A DNA stretch of 6,597 nt from Hyphomonas sp. (GTDB taxonomy: Bacteria; Pseudomonadota; Alphaproteobacteria; Caulobacterales; Hyphomonadaceae). Positions 1-6,597 of this stretch are shown in pieces. How positions within the stretch are numbered: position 1 is the first letter of the stretch; each line of letters starts with the position of its first letter. A model generated the notes under the pieces. The model was not told where the DNA came from, ran no database searches, and saw only the letters and a list, made by a program, of their open reading frames with translations. The DNA lies in NCBI GenBank assembly GCA_024743015.1, contig JANSXJ010000208.1:1-6597 (forward strand). Direction: 5' to 3'. A program made the position numbers and the translations under genes.

Positions 1-1407
1 ATGGCTGGCACCTGGCTTGCTCCGGGAGAGATTATTTTACAGCCGGGAGATTCGTTCTCGACACCCGAATGGCTCGCCACATTTTCGGAAGCCGGACGCG
101 ACGGTGCCGCACAAAACTTCCACGCATTTCTACGCTCAAGGAGCCCCTTGCGCGATGGCCGTTCGATGGCTCCACGACCAGTTCACGTCAACACTTGGGA
201 GGGCTTCTATTTTGACCATGTGGAATCCGATTTGATGTCGCTAGCAGATACGTCAGCGGCTCTTGGTGTTGAACGTTTCGTGCTGGATGATGGTTGGTTC
301 AAGGGGCGCAATGACGATACCAGCTCTTTGGGAGACTGGGTACACGATGAAGCAAAATATCCAAACGGATTAGCGCCGCTTGCCCAGCACGTGGTGGATC
401 TCGGCATGCAATTTGGTCTCTGGGTCGAACCGGAAATGATCAATCGCGATAGTGGCTTATTTCGTGAGCATCCCGACTGGATTTTGCGTTTGGATGACAA
501 CGCGCCCCTCACCGCGCGTCATCAATGGGTTCTTGATCTGACCTTGCCGGAGGTGTCGGACTATTTGTTCGGACGGCTCGACGCTTTATTGCGCGATCTC
601 CCCATCAGTTATCTGAAATGGGATCACAATCGCGATCTGACTGAAGCAGGCAACGGCGACAGGCCTGCCTATTTCAAGCAAGTAAACGCCACTTATGAGC
701 TGATTGACCGGCTCCGCGCCGCCCATCCGAGCGTTGAAATCGAGGCCTGCGCGGGTGGAGGGGGCCGGATCGATGCCGGGATACTGAAACGCACTCATCG
801 GGTCTGGACGAGTGATTGTATTGACGCGGTCTCGCGCGTCGACATGCAGAAAGGATTCCTGCAGTTTTTTCCACCTGAAATTATGGGCTCTCATATCGGT
901 GCAAGCCCTGCGCACTCAACCGGTCGTTCGCAATCGCTGGATTTCAGAGCAGCCATTGCGACAATGGGACATTTCGGGCTCGAGTTCGACACTCGATCGC
1001 TATCGGCGGAGCAAGCTAAACAATTGAAGTCCTGGATCTCTCTTTACAAACGAGTTCGTCTCACGACCCACAATGGCTCAGTCTGGCAAGGTGAAAGTGG
1101 GGACGGAGTTCTGTGGTCAGCTATGGGTAGTGCGGATGAATTCGTATTGTTTCTGGTGCGCCTTTTACCAGCATCACAAAAGTATGCCCCGACGATCCGC
1201 TTGCCCTTTGTCAGACCGGACCGACGCTATGACTTGAGGAGAATTGACCCCGGGCCAAAGCTACCGGGAAACCATGCCAAAGTGCCTTTCACACAGGCAA
1301 ATGCAGCCGGGATCGAAATGGATGGAAGTTGGATTTCAGAAATTGGACTTTCATTGCCGTACATGAAAGCGGAAACTTGTTTGGTCATTGAGGGATGTGT
1401 CCGATGA
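1..1407 (+). CDS. Alpha-galactosidase, GH36 family (C-terminal part; 5' end outside window)
   Basis: Hydrolyses terminal alpha-1,6-galactosyl residues (melibiose, raffinose, stachyose type) to free galactose by a retaining mechanism. The 468 visible residues cover the catalytic TIM barrel and the C-terminal beta domain. GH36 hallmarks in order: LDDGWF (95-100), WVEPEM (141-146), KWDHNRD (206-212) with D208 the expected nucleophile, the Cys-Gly-rich substrate loop CAGGGGRID (250-258), and WTSDCIDAVSR (269-279) with D272 the expected acid/base. The ATG at position 1 is probably an internal Met: the text after it (APGEIILQPGDSF) matches the end of the N-terminal beta-sandwich domain. In roughly 730-residue GH36 enzymes such as Geobacillus AgaA the nucleophile lies near residue 478, so about 250-270 residues are probably missing upstream. 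Signal peptide and cellular location therefore cannot be judged. The stop TGA overlaps the galT start as ATGA, so the two genes are co-transcribed and probably translationally coupled. A related specificity such as alpha-N-acetylgalactosaminidase is possible but less likely beside galT and galK. Confidence 0.95.
   Translation: MAGTWLAPGEIILQPGDSFSTPEWLATFSEAGRDGAAQNFHAFLRSRSPLRDGRSMAPRPVHVNTWEGFYFDHVESDLMSLADTSAALGVERFVLDDGWFKGRNDDTSSLGDWVHDEAKYPNGLAPLAQHVVDLGMQFGLWVEPEMINRDSGLFREHPDWILRLDDNAPLTARHQWVLDLTLPEVSDYLFGRLDALLRDLPISYLKWDHNRDLTEAGNGDRPAYFKQVNATYELIDRLRAAHPSVEIEACAGGGGRIDAGILKRTHRVWTSDCIDAVSRVDMQKGFLQFFPPEIMGSHIGASPAHSTGRSQSLDFRAAIATMGHFGLEFDTRSLSAEQAKQLKSWISLYKRVRLTTHNGSVWQGESGDGVLWSAMGSADEFVLFLVRLLPASQKYAPTIRLPFVRPDRRYDLRRIDPGPKLPGNHAKVPFTQANAAGIEMDGSWISEIGLSLPYMKAETCLVIEGCVR
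1390..1394 (+). promoter_or_regulatory. Shine-Dalgarno site of galT
   Basis: GAGGG lies inside the last codons of the alpha-galactosidase gene, nine bases before the ATG at 1404. It decides the galT start: the alternative ATG at 1395 is immediately adjacent to it and cannot use it. Ribosomes finishing the galactosidase at 1405-1407 would terminate on top of the galT start codon, which favours re-initiation. Confidence 0.6.
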
Positions 1408-2438
1408 CGCATGTCACAACCCAAACTCCACACCGCAGATTCAACCCTCTTACTGGTGATTGGGTGTTAGTATCTCCACATCGAATGAATCGACCTTGGA
1501 ATGGACAAGCCGAGTCTCCTGAAATTTTCCCAACCATCTCTCATGCTCCCGAGTGCTACCTCTGCCCAGGCAACATGCGAGCATCCGGCGAACAGAACCC
1601 CAACTACAACGGACCGTATGTGTTCGATAATGATTTTCCCGCAGTACTTGATGATGCCAGCAGCGCTGAAGCGCCAGACAACCCGCTTTTCCTTTCAGAA
1701 TCAGCGCGCGGACGAGCACGGGTCATCTGTTATTCACATGACCACTCAAAAACATTGCCATTGCTGACCCAAAAAGAGGTTGAAGCGATCGTATCGACAT
1801 GGGCACGAGAAGCACGCGATCTGCAGGATCACTACGCCCATGTTCAGATCTTTGAAAACCGTGGTTTGATGATGGGCTGCTCAAATCCACATCCGCACGG
1901 TCAGATCTGGGCGACAGAGTTCATCCCGACCAGGGTTAAGCGCGAACACGATTGCCAGGCTGACTGGTACCGCAACCACGGTTCAGTCCTCTTAATGTCG
2001 CTCGCTCAGGAAGAGTCTGTGCGATCGGTCCGCACGGTCGTTGAATCCGAATATTGGATCTGCCTGGTTCCATATTGGGCTGAGTGGCCATTTGAAACCT
2101 TGTTGTTGCCGAAACTCAACGTCAAGCGTTTGCAAGATTTGCCAGACTCAGCGGCAAGTGATCTCGCTTCCATACTACGTGAACTCACAACCATTTATGA
2201 CAACCTGTTCGCATGCAGCTTCCCATATTCTATGGGGTGGCATGGCGCTCCTAGTGGAGTGGATGACTCTGGTTGGTTGTTGCACGCGCACTTTTACCCG
2301 CCTCTGTTGCGATCATCCTCTGTCAGGAAATTTATGGTTGGATTTGAAATGCTGGCGGAGGCTCAACGCGACCTCACGCCTGAAATGGCTGCCGAGAGAC
2401 TGAGATCCGCGCGCGGCGTCCATTATTCGATGAGCTGA
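1404..2438 (+). CDS. galT: Galactose-1-phosphate uridylyltransferase (class I GalT)
   Basis: Catalyses UDP-glucose + galactose-1-phosphate to glucose-1-phosphate + UDP-galactose in the cytoplasmic Leloir pathway. I start it at the ATG at 1404 (344 residues, close to the 348 of E. coli GalT) rather than the in-frame ATG at 1395. The 1404 start forms an ATGA overlap with the galactosidase stop and has GAGGG (1390-1394) nine bases upstream, whereas 1395 directly abuts that GAGGG and would have no ribosome binding site. Numbered from 1404: the N-terminal RRFNPLTGDWVLVSPHR is typical. C51 and C54 (CYLC), H114 (DHSKT) and H163 match the zinc ligands of E. coli GalT. HPHGQIW (163-169) carries the nucleophilic H165 and Q167. 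E181, H280 (GWHGAP), H294 and H296 (LHAHFYPPLLRS) match the second, iron-binding site. All expected catalytic and structural metal residues are present, so the enzyme should be active. galK follows after two bases. Confidence 0.97.
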   Translation: MTHVTTQTPHRRFNPLTGDWVLVSPHRMNRPWNGQAESPEIFPTISHAPECYLCPGNMRASGEQNPNYNGPYVFDNDFPAVLDDASSAEAPDNPLFLSESARGRARVICYSHDHSKTLPLLTQKEVEAIVSTWAREARDLQDHYAHVQIFENRGLMMGCSNPHPHGQIWATEFIPTRVKREHDCQADWYRNHGSVLLMSLAQEESVRSVRTVVESEYWICLVPYWAEWPFETLLLPKLNVKRLQDLPDSAASDLASILRELTTIYDNLFACSFPYSMGWHGAPSGVDDSGWLLHAHFYPPLLRSSSVRKFMVGFEMLAEAQRDLTPEMAAERLRSARGVHYSMS

Positions 2439-2440
2439 CA

Positions 2441-3610
2441 ATGACAGTTAAATCCCCTCTCACCGAAACAGCTATATCTGCGTATCGGCAATATTTTGAG
2501 AAATCGCCTGAATTCCTCGTACGTGCGCCTGGTCGCGTAAATCTGATCGGGGAACACACCGACTACAACAATGGGTTTGTGTTGCCCTGCGCAATAAGTG
2601 CTCACACCATTATTGCGATCGGTAGGAACAACCGAGATGTCGTTGATATCGTTGCGTGCGATCTCGAGGATGCGCGTGAGGCGTTCCCGACAAAAATTCC
2701 GGTCACCAGAAGCGCTTCCAATCCTTGGTCGGACTATTTTCGCGGCGTATTCTCCGAATTTCAGTCTGAAAAACTGCCTACGGGTGGAGTGAATGTGGTG
2801 GTTGCAAGCAGTATTCCGCACGGAGCCGGCTTGTCTTCCTCAGCTGCCTTGGAAGTCGGTTTCGCTGCGGCGTTGGCCGAGACCTTTTCCGACCAAAACA
2901 TCGCTCATTCTCGTCTTGCTCGAATTGCGCAACGGGCCGAAAACGACTTCGTGGGATTGCAATGCGGTATAATGGACCAGCTGGCGTCTGCATGTGGCAT
3001 TGAAAATCATGCGCTTCTAATTGATTGCATGACCAACGCATTCGAACGCAAACGATTTCCCGATAATGTCTCGCTCATGATCGTCCATTCAGGGGTGAAA
3101 CACACGCATGTCGGCGGAGAGTATAATCAACGGCGAAAACAATGCGAACAGGCTTGCGCCATTCTGGAGGTAGATTCACTGCGGCAAGCATCGATGTGCG
3201 ATATCGAAAACTCTAAACTGAGCGGTGACGCGTTAAAACGCGCTCGCCACGTTGTCTCGGAGAATCAGCGAACCCTGGAAGCGGCGGATGCGCTCGAACG
3301 CGGCGAGCATAAACGACTTGGGGAATTGATGAACGCTTCGCATGTTTCTATGCGAGACGATTTTGAAATCACTACGCCCGAGATCGACGAGCTTGTCAGC
3401 ATACTGCAAGCCGAAATAGGCCAAGAGGGCGGCGCAAGAATGACAGGCGGTGGCTTTGGGGGATGTGTGGTCGCCATATTGCCGAATGCAATATCAACTC
3501 GCGTGCGAAGCGCGGTTATTCGAGACTATTTCAAAGGGCAACACGGCATTATTCTGGAGGGAAAACCAGAAGCCGGGCTCTCTGTCACACAATACAGCTC
3601 GCCGCTTTAG
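2441..3610 (+). CDS. galK: Galactokinase (GHMP kinase family)
   Basis: Phosphorylates alpha-D-galactose at C1 using ATP, the entry step of the Leloir pathway, in the cytoplasm. Its 389 residues match the usual 380-400. All three GHMP motifs are present: the galactokinase signature PGRVNLIGEHTDYNNG (30-45), with R32 the expected catalytic arginine and E38, H39 and D41 the galactose contacts; the ATP-binding loop PHGAGLSSSAALE (126-138); and motif 3, GGARMTGGGFGGC (330-342). CGIMDQ (175-180) supplies D179, which matches the catalytic aspartate, and GGEYNQRR (225-232) supplies the conserved tyrosine of the sugar pocket. The start lies two bases after the galT stop, with only a weak GAG at 2432-2434 as ribosome binding site, so translation probably depends on coupling to galT. 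The TAG stop overlaps the stop of the opposing gene, so galK ends with no intergenic space. The presence of the full signature favours galactokinase over N-acetylgalactosamine kinase or mevalonate kinase. Confidence 0.97.
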   Translation: MTVKSPLTETAISAYRQYFEKSPEFLVRAPGRVNLIGEHTDYNNGFVLPCAISAHTIIAIGRNNRDVVDIVACDLEDAREAFPTKIPVTRSASNPWSDYFRGVFSEFQSEKLPTGGVNVVVASSIPHGAGLSSSAALEVGFAAALAETFSDQNIAHSRLARIAQRAENDFVGLQCGIMDQLASACGIENHALLIDCMTNAFERKRFPDNVSLMIVHSGVKHTHVGGEYNQRRKQCEQACAILEVDSLRQASMCDIENSKLSGDALKRARHVVSENQRTLEAADALERGEHKRLGELMNASHVSMRDDFEITTPEIDELVSILQAEIGQEGGARMTGGGFGGCVVAILPNAISTRVRSAVIRDYFKGQHGIILEGKPEAGLSVTQYSSPL

Positions 3611-5148
3611 CCAGGAACAACATCAAAGGCGACGGTGAGACGTTCACCGTCCGAAAATGGTTCAGTTCCATGCCACGTATAGGATGGAAACAGGATCAGT
3701 TTTGCGGGCTCGGGTTTGACGGATTGAAAACTGCTCAAACCTGTTTCGAGCTCCGCTGGAGGTCGGCCAAAAGACAGATACCCGGAAGGCGCAGGTCCGA
3801 GCTCATTTTCATCCGGAACCCTTATGTATAGCGCTGAACTCACCCATCCGAGCACATGTGTGTGCGTGGTGTGGAACCCCTGACGCTTCAATCGCACCGA
3901 CCACGCGCCTGAAAAACTGAATCGGTCTGGACATATCGAGAGCAGCGGATGCACCTCTTTCGTCGGCGCGGGTAGCTGAGATGAATAGGCCTCAAGGGCG
4001 TGTTGAATCTTTTTGCGAAGATCCTGAATCTCAGGCTGCGGATTAAAAAACAGATTTCGATCTGTTTGCGTGCCGCCTCGCACAGATTGCTCCAGATAAG
4101 GCTGCTGATGCATGTGCAACTGCCTCAAAACGGTCGCGAGTTGCTCCAAATCATTGGCGCTGAAAGGCAAGCTCGTGCTCGATATGAATTGCCCATCGCC
4201 TTCGAGCCATTCAAATCTTGGATCATTAAGAAGCCGCCAGCAGATCGACAGATAGGGCCAGAACATGCGCTGGTGGTGAGTTCCGACATAAGCTTGGGCA
4301 ATCTGCTCCGCCCGGTCTGGCAGGTTCTGACGAAGATAATAGCGCACCCGGCAAAGATCGAAGCCTGCATCCTCGTCTGCCGATGCCAGTTCTGAAAGTT
4401 CTGCTTCGTCTAGGGTCTCTCCAGTTTCGGTGCGCAGGAAGATGGCAGCTTTCTTGAATGCGGCCGAGGTTTTCACCGTATCTGCCGCCTCGGCCAGAAT
4501 TTTCTTCGCTCGCTCCCAATCCTTGGCCTGAGCGAACAGATGGAACCATCCAAGACGGACACCTTCGTGGTCAGGATTGAGTTTAGCCGCAGCCGCATAA
4601 CTGGCGTCCGCTGACGAATAGCCCATTACCGTTTTGATTGACGCCAATTGGCGATGGCCCTCGAGCCATAACGGATTTTCGATCAAGCTGTGCTGGAGAA
4701 GTTCGATCCCGCGCTCGGATTTCTCTTCAGAAACCAGCGCGAGGGCGGCGTTTTTTACCAGATCGAGATTTTGGGGCGAAAGAACCAGTGCCTTCTTGAA
4801 TAACGTCGTCGCCGGCCGCCACGTTTCATAAGCCGTTTGGGCTTTCAAGAACGCAATATCCGCTCGCTTGGGCGCCCGCTTTGCGGCTTCGCAAATGGCA
4901 ATATAGGCCGGCTCCATCTCCTGCAGATCGCGATGCGATAACGCCAGGACGAACCAGGCATTTGGATCGGTTGCGCCCCGCGTCAGAATGCGATCCAGGG
5001 TTTTGATCGCCCAATTCGGCCGGCCAGATCGTCGAAACCGATGGGCAATAGCGATATATTCGGCGTCGGATCGGACTGGCGATTTTCCGCTAAGTTCTTT
5101 GAGAATAGCTTCGAAGGCTTGCTTCAGTTGCGAAGCGTGATCAGGCAT
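3607..5148 (-). CDS. TPR-repeat protein with C-terminal putative 2OG-Fe(II) oxygenase domain
   Basis: A two-part protein of 513 residues with no signal peptide or membrane segment visible, so probably cytoplasmic. Roughly residues 25-310 are helical repeats of TPR type (A-x-x-x-F/Y-x-x-A-L-x-L-x-P-x-N-like spacing, for example around 66-92, 98-130 and 163-195), expected to bind a protein partner or substrate. Roughly residues 405-513 resemble the putative 2OG-Fe(II) oxygenase family Pfam 2OG-FeII_Oxy_5: FSGAWSVRLKRQGFHTTHTH (412-431), GWVSSALYIRVP (434-445), and LILFPSYTWHGTEPFSDGER (484-503) followed by a hydrophobic strand. Likely metal ligands are H429/H431 and the distal H493, with R503 as candidate 2-oxoglutarate anchor. 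The first site reads H-x-H rather than the classical H-x-D. The start ATG overlaps the halogenase 3' end by 8 bases and lacks a clear Shine-Dalgarno, implying translational coupling. The substrate is unknown; by context it acts with the halogenase. The domain call is firm as a family resemblance, while enzymatic activity is inference. Confidence 0.82.
   Translation of the reverse strand: MPDHASQLKQAFEAILKELSGKSPVRSDAEYIAIAHRFRRSGRPNWAIKTLDRILTRGATDPNAWFVLALSHRDLQEMEPAYIAICEAAKRAPKRADIAFLKAQTAYETWRPATTLFKKALVLSPQNLDLVKNAALALVSEEKSERGIELLQHSLIENPLWLEGHRQLASIKTVMGYSSADASYAAAAKLNPDHEGVRLGWFHLFAQAKDWERAKKILAEAADTVKTSAAFKKAAIFLRTETGETLDEAELSELASADEDAGFDLCRVRYYLRQNLPDRAEQIAQAYVGTHHQRMFWPYLSICWRLLNDPRFEWLEGDGQFISSTSLPFSANDLEQLATVLRQLHMHQQPYLEQSVRGGTQTDRNLFFNPQPEIQDLRKKIQHALEAYSSQLPAPTKEVHPLLSICPDRFSFSGAWSVRLKRQGFHTTHTHVLGWVSSALYIRVPDENELGPAPSGYLSFGRPPAELETGLSSFQSVKPEPAKLILFPSYTWHGTEPFSDGERLTVAFDVVPG
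3631..3651. other. Perfect 8-bp inverted repeat just past galK
   Basis: GACGGTGA and TCACCGTC pair perfectly around a 5-base loop, beginning 21 bases after the galK stop and lying inside the last codons of the opposing TPR-oxygenase gene (its D-G-E-R-L-T-V stretch). It could end or protect the galK mRNA. There is no T-run after it on the plus strand, so it is not a classical intrinsic terminator. On the minus strand the following TTTGATGTTGTT is only weakly T-rich and still precedes the stop codon. Because it also encodes a conserved protein motif, chance is a real alternative. Confidence 0.35.
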
Positions 5149-6597
5149 TAACTGGAGCCGCTTTGCAATTCTGGTTGATAAAATCCTGGTGCAGGGGCTG
5201 CTGGGCAGCTGCGGCTTCCATAGCGCTTCTCAATTTTAGTAACCAGTCTCGCCCATCTATCCCGCGCATATCAGCAAGCGGATCGGCGTTTTTCGGTATG
5301 TTGTTTTGACCAATATGGACGGCGAGCCAGCTGTCTTCGCCAAACAGGTCCATGTCTCTGGCAATGTGCCGACCGTAACGATGAAAATGCTCGATCTTAA
5401 ACTTGAGCGTATCCGGGATGTCCATGGCGGCACATTGCTCCCAGAAGGGCTCACCTACGCGCTGATTGAGTTTGTAGTGAAGGATCAGAAAATCGCGAAT
5501 GCGTTCAAACTCGGTGACGGCGATGCGGTTATACTCCTCGATCACCATTGGGTCGAAACTCTTATCGGGGAAGAGCGCAATGAGTTTCGATATTCCCGCC
5601 TGGATGAGGTGAAGGCTGGTGGACTCCAAGGGCTCCATGAAGCCGCTGGATAGTCCAATCGCGATGACGTTTTTCGACCAGAAGGATTTGCGCCGACCGG
5701 TCTTGAAGCGCAGAGTTCGCGGCTCGCCTGTTGCCGGACCTTCTATGCCAGCCAATAACACTGATGCCGCTTCATCTTCGCTCATATAATCGCTGCAATA
5801 GACCAGACCATTCCCGGTGCGGTGCTGGAGCGGTATGCGCCACTGCCAACCACCGGATTTTGCTGTTGACCGCGTATATGGTGGCATCGGGTCGAGACGC
5901 GGACTACCCACTGTCACCGCTCGGTCGCATGGCAGCCAGTGCGTCCAGTCTTCAAAGCCTGCCTTCAAGACACCTTCGATTAGAAGCCCTCGAAATCCCG
6001 TGCAATCAATGAATAAATCCGCCTCGAAACGCTGCCCCGACTCAAGGCTCACGGCTCTCACGAAACCGGTTTCTGGATCCTGCTCAAAATCAGAGATCTT
6101 GCCCTCAACACGGCGAACGCCGCGCTCTTCAGAGTGTCTTCGCAAGAAGGCTGCATACAGACCCGCATCAAAATGAAACGCGTAGTCAAATGTCGACATG
6201 ACATTTCTACGATCTGGTGCGGGAGGCACAAACCGGTTTTGGCGCGCTAGCTGCCAAGCCATGGAATGTTCGTCGAAGCTCGAAGTCTCTCCCTGACGAC
6301 GAGCGCGAATCCAATGTTGGTGGACATTGCTGACATCGAACGGACGCCCATGTGGGCCGAAAGGGTGGAAATAGCTCTCACCAACAGCACCCCAATTGCA
6401 AAACTGAATGCCCAGTTTGAAGCTCGCTTGCGTGTTTCGAACAAAATCCTGTTCTTTGATGCCGAGCGTCTGATTGAACGTCCTAATGGGTGGAATCGTC
6501 GCCTCACCCACACCCACAGTTCCAATCTTTTCAGATTCCACCAGTGTGATTTCGCATTTCTGATTTAACGTTGACGCAAGTGCGGCTGCCGTCATCC
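5141..6597 (-). CDS. Flavin-dependent halogenase, tryptophan-halogenase family (N-terminus outside window)
   Basis: FADH2-dependent halogenases form hypohalous acid from O2 and halide and pass it via an active-site lysine to an aromatic substrate. The gene runs off the right edge: the window's last bases read TGG-less 'GG' then ATG ACG GC on the minus strand, fitting the GGGTAGWMTAAALA start of this family, so the visible Met is internal and about 15-20 residues with the FAD GxGxxG loop are missing. Numbering from that Met (484 residues): VGEATIPP (29-36), K60 in ASFKLGIQF (the lysine equivalent to K79 of PrnA), the diagnostic halogenase motif GWQWRIP (249-255), and EPLESTSL (321-328) with E324/S325/T326 matching the glutamate and halide-binding loop of PrnA/RebH. 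The C-terminal stretch with DLFGEDSWLAVHIGQ (416-430) resembles the subgroup found near TonB-dependent receptors rather than true tryptophan halogenases of antibiotic clusters. Substrate unknown. Probable first or middle gene of a minus-strand operon with the TPR-oxygenase gene. Confidence 0.92.
   Translation of the reverse strand, partial: MTAAALASTLNQKCEITLVESEKIGTVGVGEATIPPIRTFNQTLGIKEQDFVRNTQASFKLGIQFCNWGAVGESYFHPFGPHGRPFDVSNVHQHWIRARRQGETSSFDEHSMAWQLARQNRFVPPAPDRRNVMSTFDYAFHFDAGLYAAFLRRHSEERGVRRVEGKISDFEQDPETGFVRAVSLESGQRFEADLFIDCTGFRGLLIEGVLKAGFEDWTHWLPCDRAVTVGSPRLDPMPPYTRSTAKSGGWQWRIPLQHRTGNGLVYCSDYMSEDEAASVLLAGIEGPATGEPRTLRFKTGRRKSFWSKNVIAIGLSSGFMEPLESTSLHLIQAGISKLIALFPDKSFDPMVIEEYNRIAVTEFERIRDFLILHYKLNQRVGEPFWEQCAAMDIPDTLKFKIEHFHRYGRHIARDMDLFGEDSWLAVHIGQNNIPKNADPLADMRGIDGRDWLLKLRSAMEAAAAQQPLHQDFINQNCKAAPVNA

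Noticed and set aside
1..3. ATG at position 1 as the true start of the alpha-galactosidase
   Set aside because: The following residues belong to the middle of a GH36 protein; a 468-residue form would lack the N-terminal domain. More likely the window cuts the gene.
586..915. 109-residue minus-strand reading frame opposite the alpha-galactosidase
   Set aside because: It lies exactly against the catalytic core of the GH36 enzyme and resembles no protein family.
3552..3571. TTCTGG...CCAGAA inverted repeat near the galK end
   Set aside because: Only six pairs around an 8-base loop inside galK coding sequence, with no T-run; within what chance gives.
3463..3831. 122-residue plus-strand reading frame crossing the galK end
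   Set aside because: It overlaps both galK and the opposing oxygenase domain, is basic and low in recognisable motifs, and has no clear ribosome binding site; a shadow of two well-supported genes.
4000..4395. 131-residue plus-strand reading frame opposite the TPR gene
   Set aside because: Antisense to a conserved protein with no recognisable domain; explained by codon bias of the real gene.
6593..6595. ATG at the right edge (minus strand) as the halogenase start
   Set aside because: It falls in the family's conserved GWMTAAA segment, after the FAD-binding glycine loop, and the two bases before it fit a TGG Trp codon.
1..6597. CRISPR array, insertion sequence, tRNA or long direct repeats
   Set aside because: Read through on both strands and none seen; the window is filled by five genes.

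Overview
The window is almost entirely coding and holds two convergent gene blocks that meet tail to tail near position 3607-3610. Both outer genes run off the window. No tRNA, rRNA, CRISPR array, insertion sequence or stretch of more than a few tens of bases without a gene is visible.

Plus strand (1-3610): an alpha-galactoside/galactose catabolic operon. The C-terminal two thirds of a GH36 alpha-galactosidase is followed by galT (galactose-1-phosphate uridylyltransferase) and galK (galactokinase). The junctions are very tight: an ATGA stop/start overlap between the galactosidase and galT, and a 2-base gap between galT and galK. The pathway reads as follows: the glycosidase frees galactose from raffinose/melibiose-type alpha-galactosides, GalK phosphorylates it, and GalT exchanges it onto UDP-glucose. 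UDP-glucose 4-epimerase (galE), a mutarotase, a transporter and a regulator are not in the window. The promoter must lie upstream of position 1.

Minus strand (6597-3607): a flavin-dependent halogenase of the tryptophan-halogenase family, lacking only its extreme N-terminus, overlaps by 8 bases a second gene. That gene encodes a TPR-repeat protein with a C-terminal putative Fe(II)/2-oxoglutarate oxygenase domain. From memory, this kind of pair recurs beside TonB-dependent receptor genes, often with SapC-like and cupin-like (JmjC-type) genes, in carbohydrate-uptake loci of Alphaproteobacteria (Caulobacterales, Sphingomonadales) and some Gammaproteobacteria (Xanthomonas, Alteromonadales). Its natural substrate is, to my knowledge, unknown.

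Organism: a Gram-negative member of the Pseudomonadota is likely, from the class I GalT, the Leloir cassette and the halogenase/TPR-oxygenase pair. An aquatic alphaproteobacterium of the Caulobacterales/Maricaulales type is my best guess, but this is inference. Taken together, the window looks like the middle of an alpha-galactoside utilization locus: cytoplasmic breakdown genes on one side, and the end of a TonB-receptor-linked accessory operon on the other. The most interesting part is the halogenase/TPR-oxygenase pair, two oxidative enzymes of unknown target placed against a sugar pathway.
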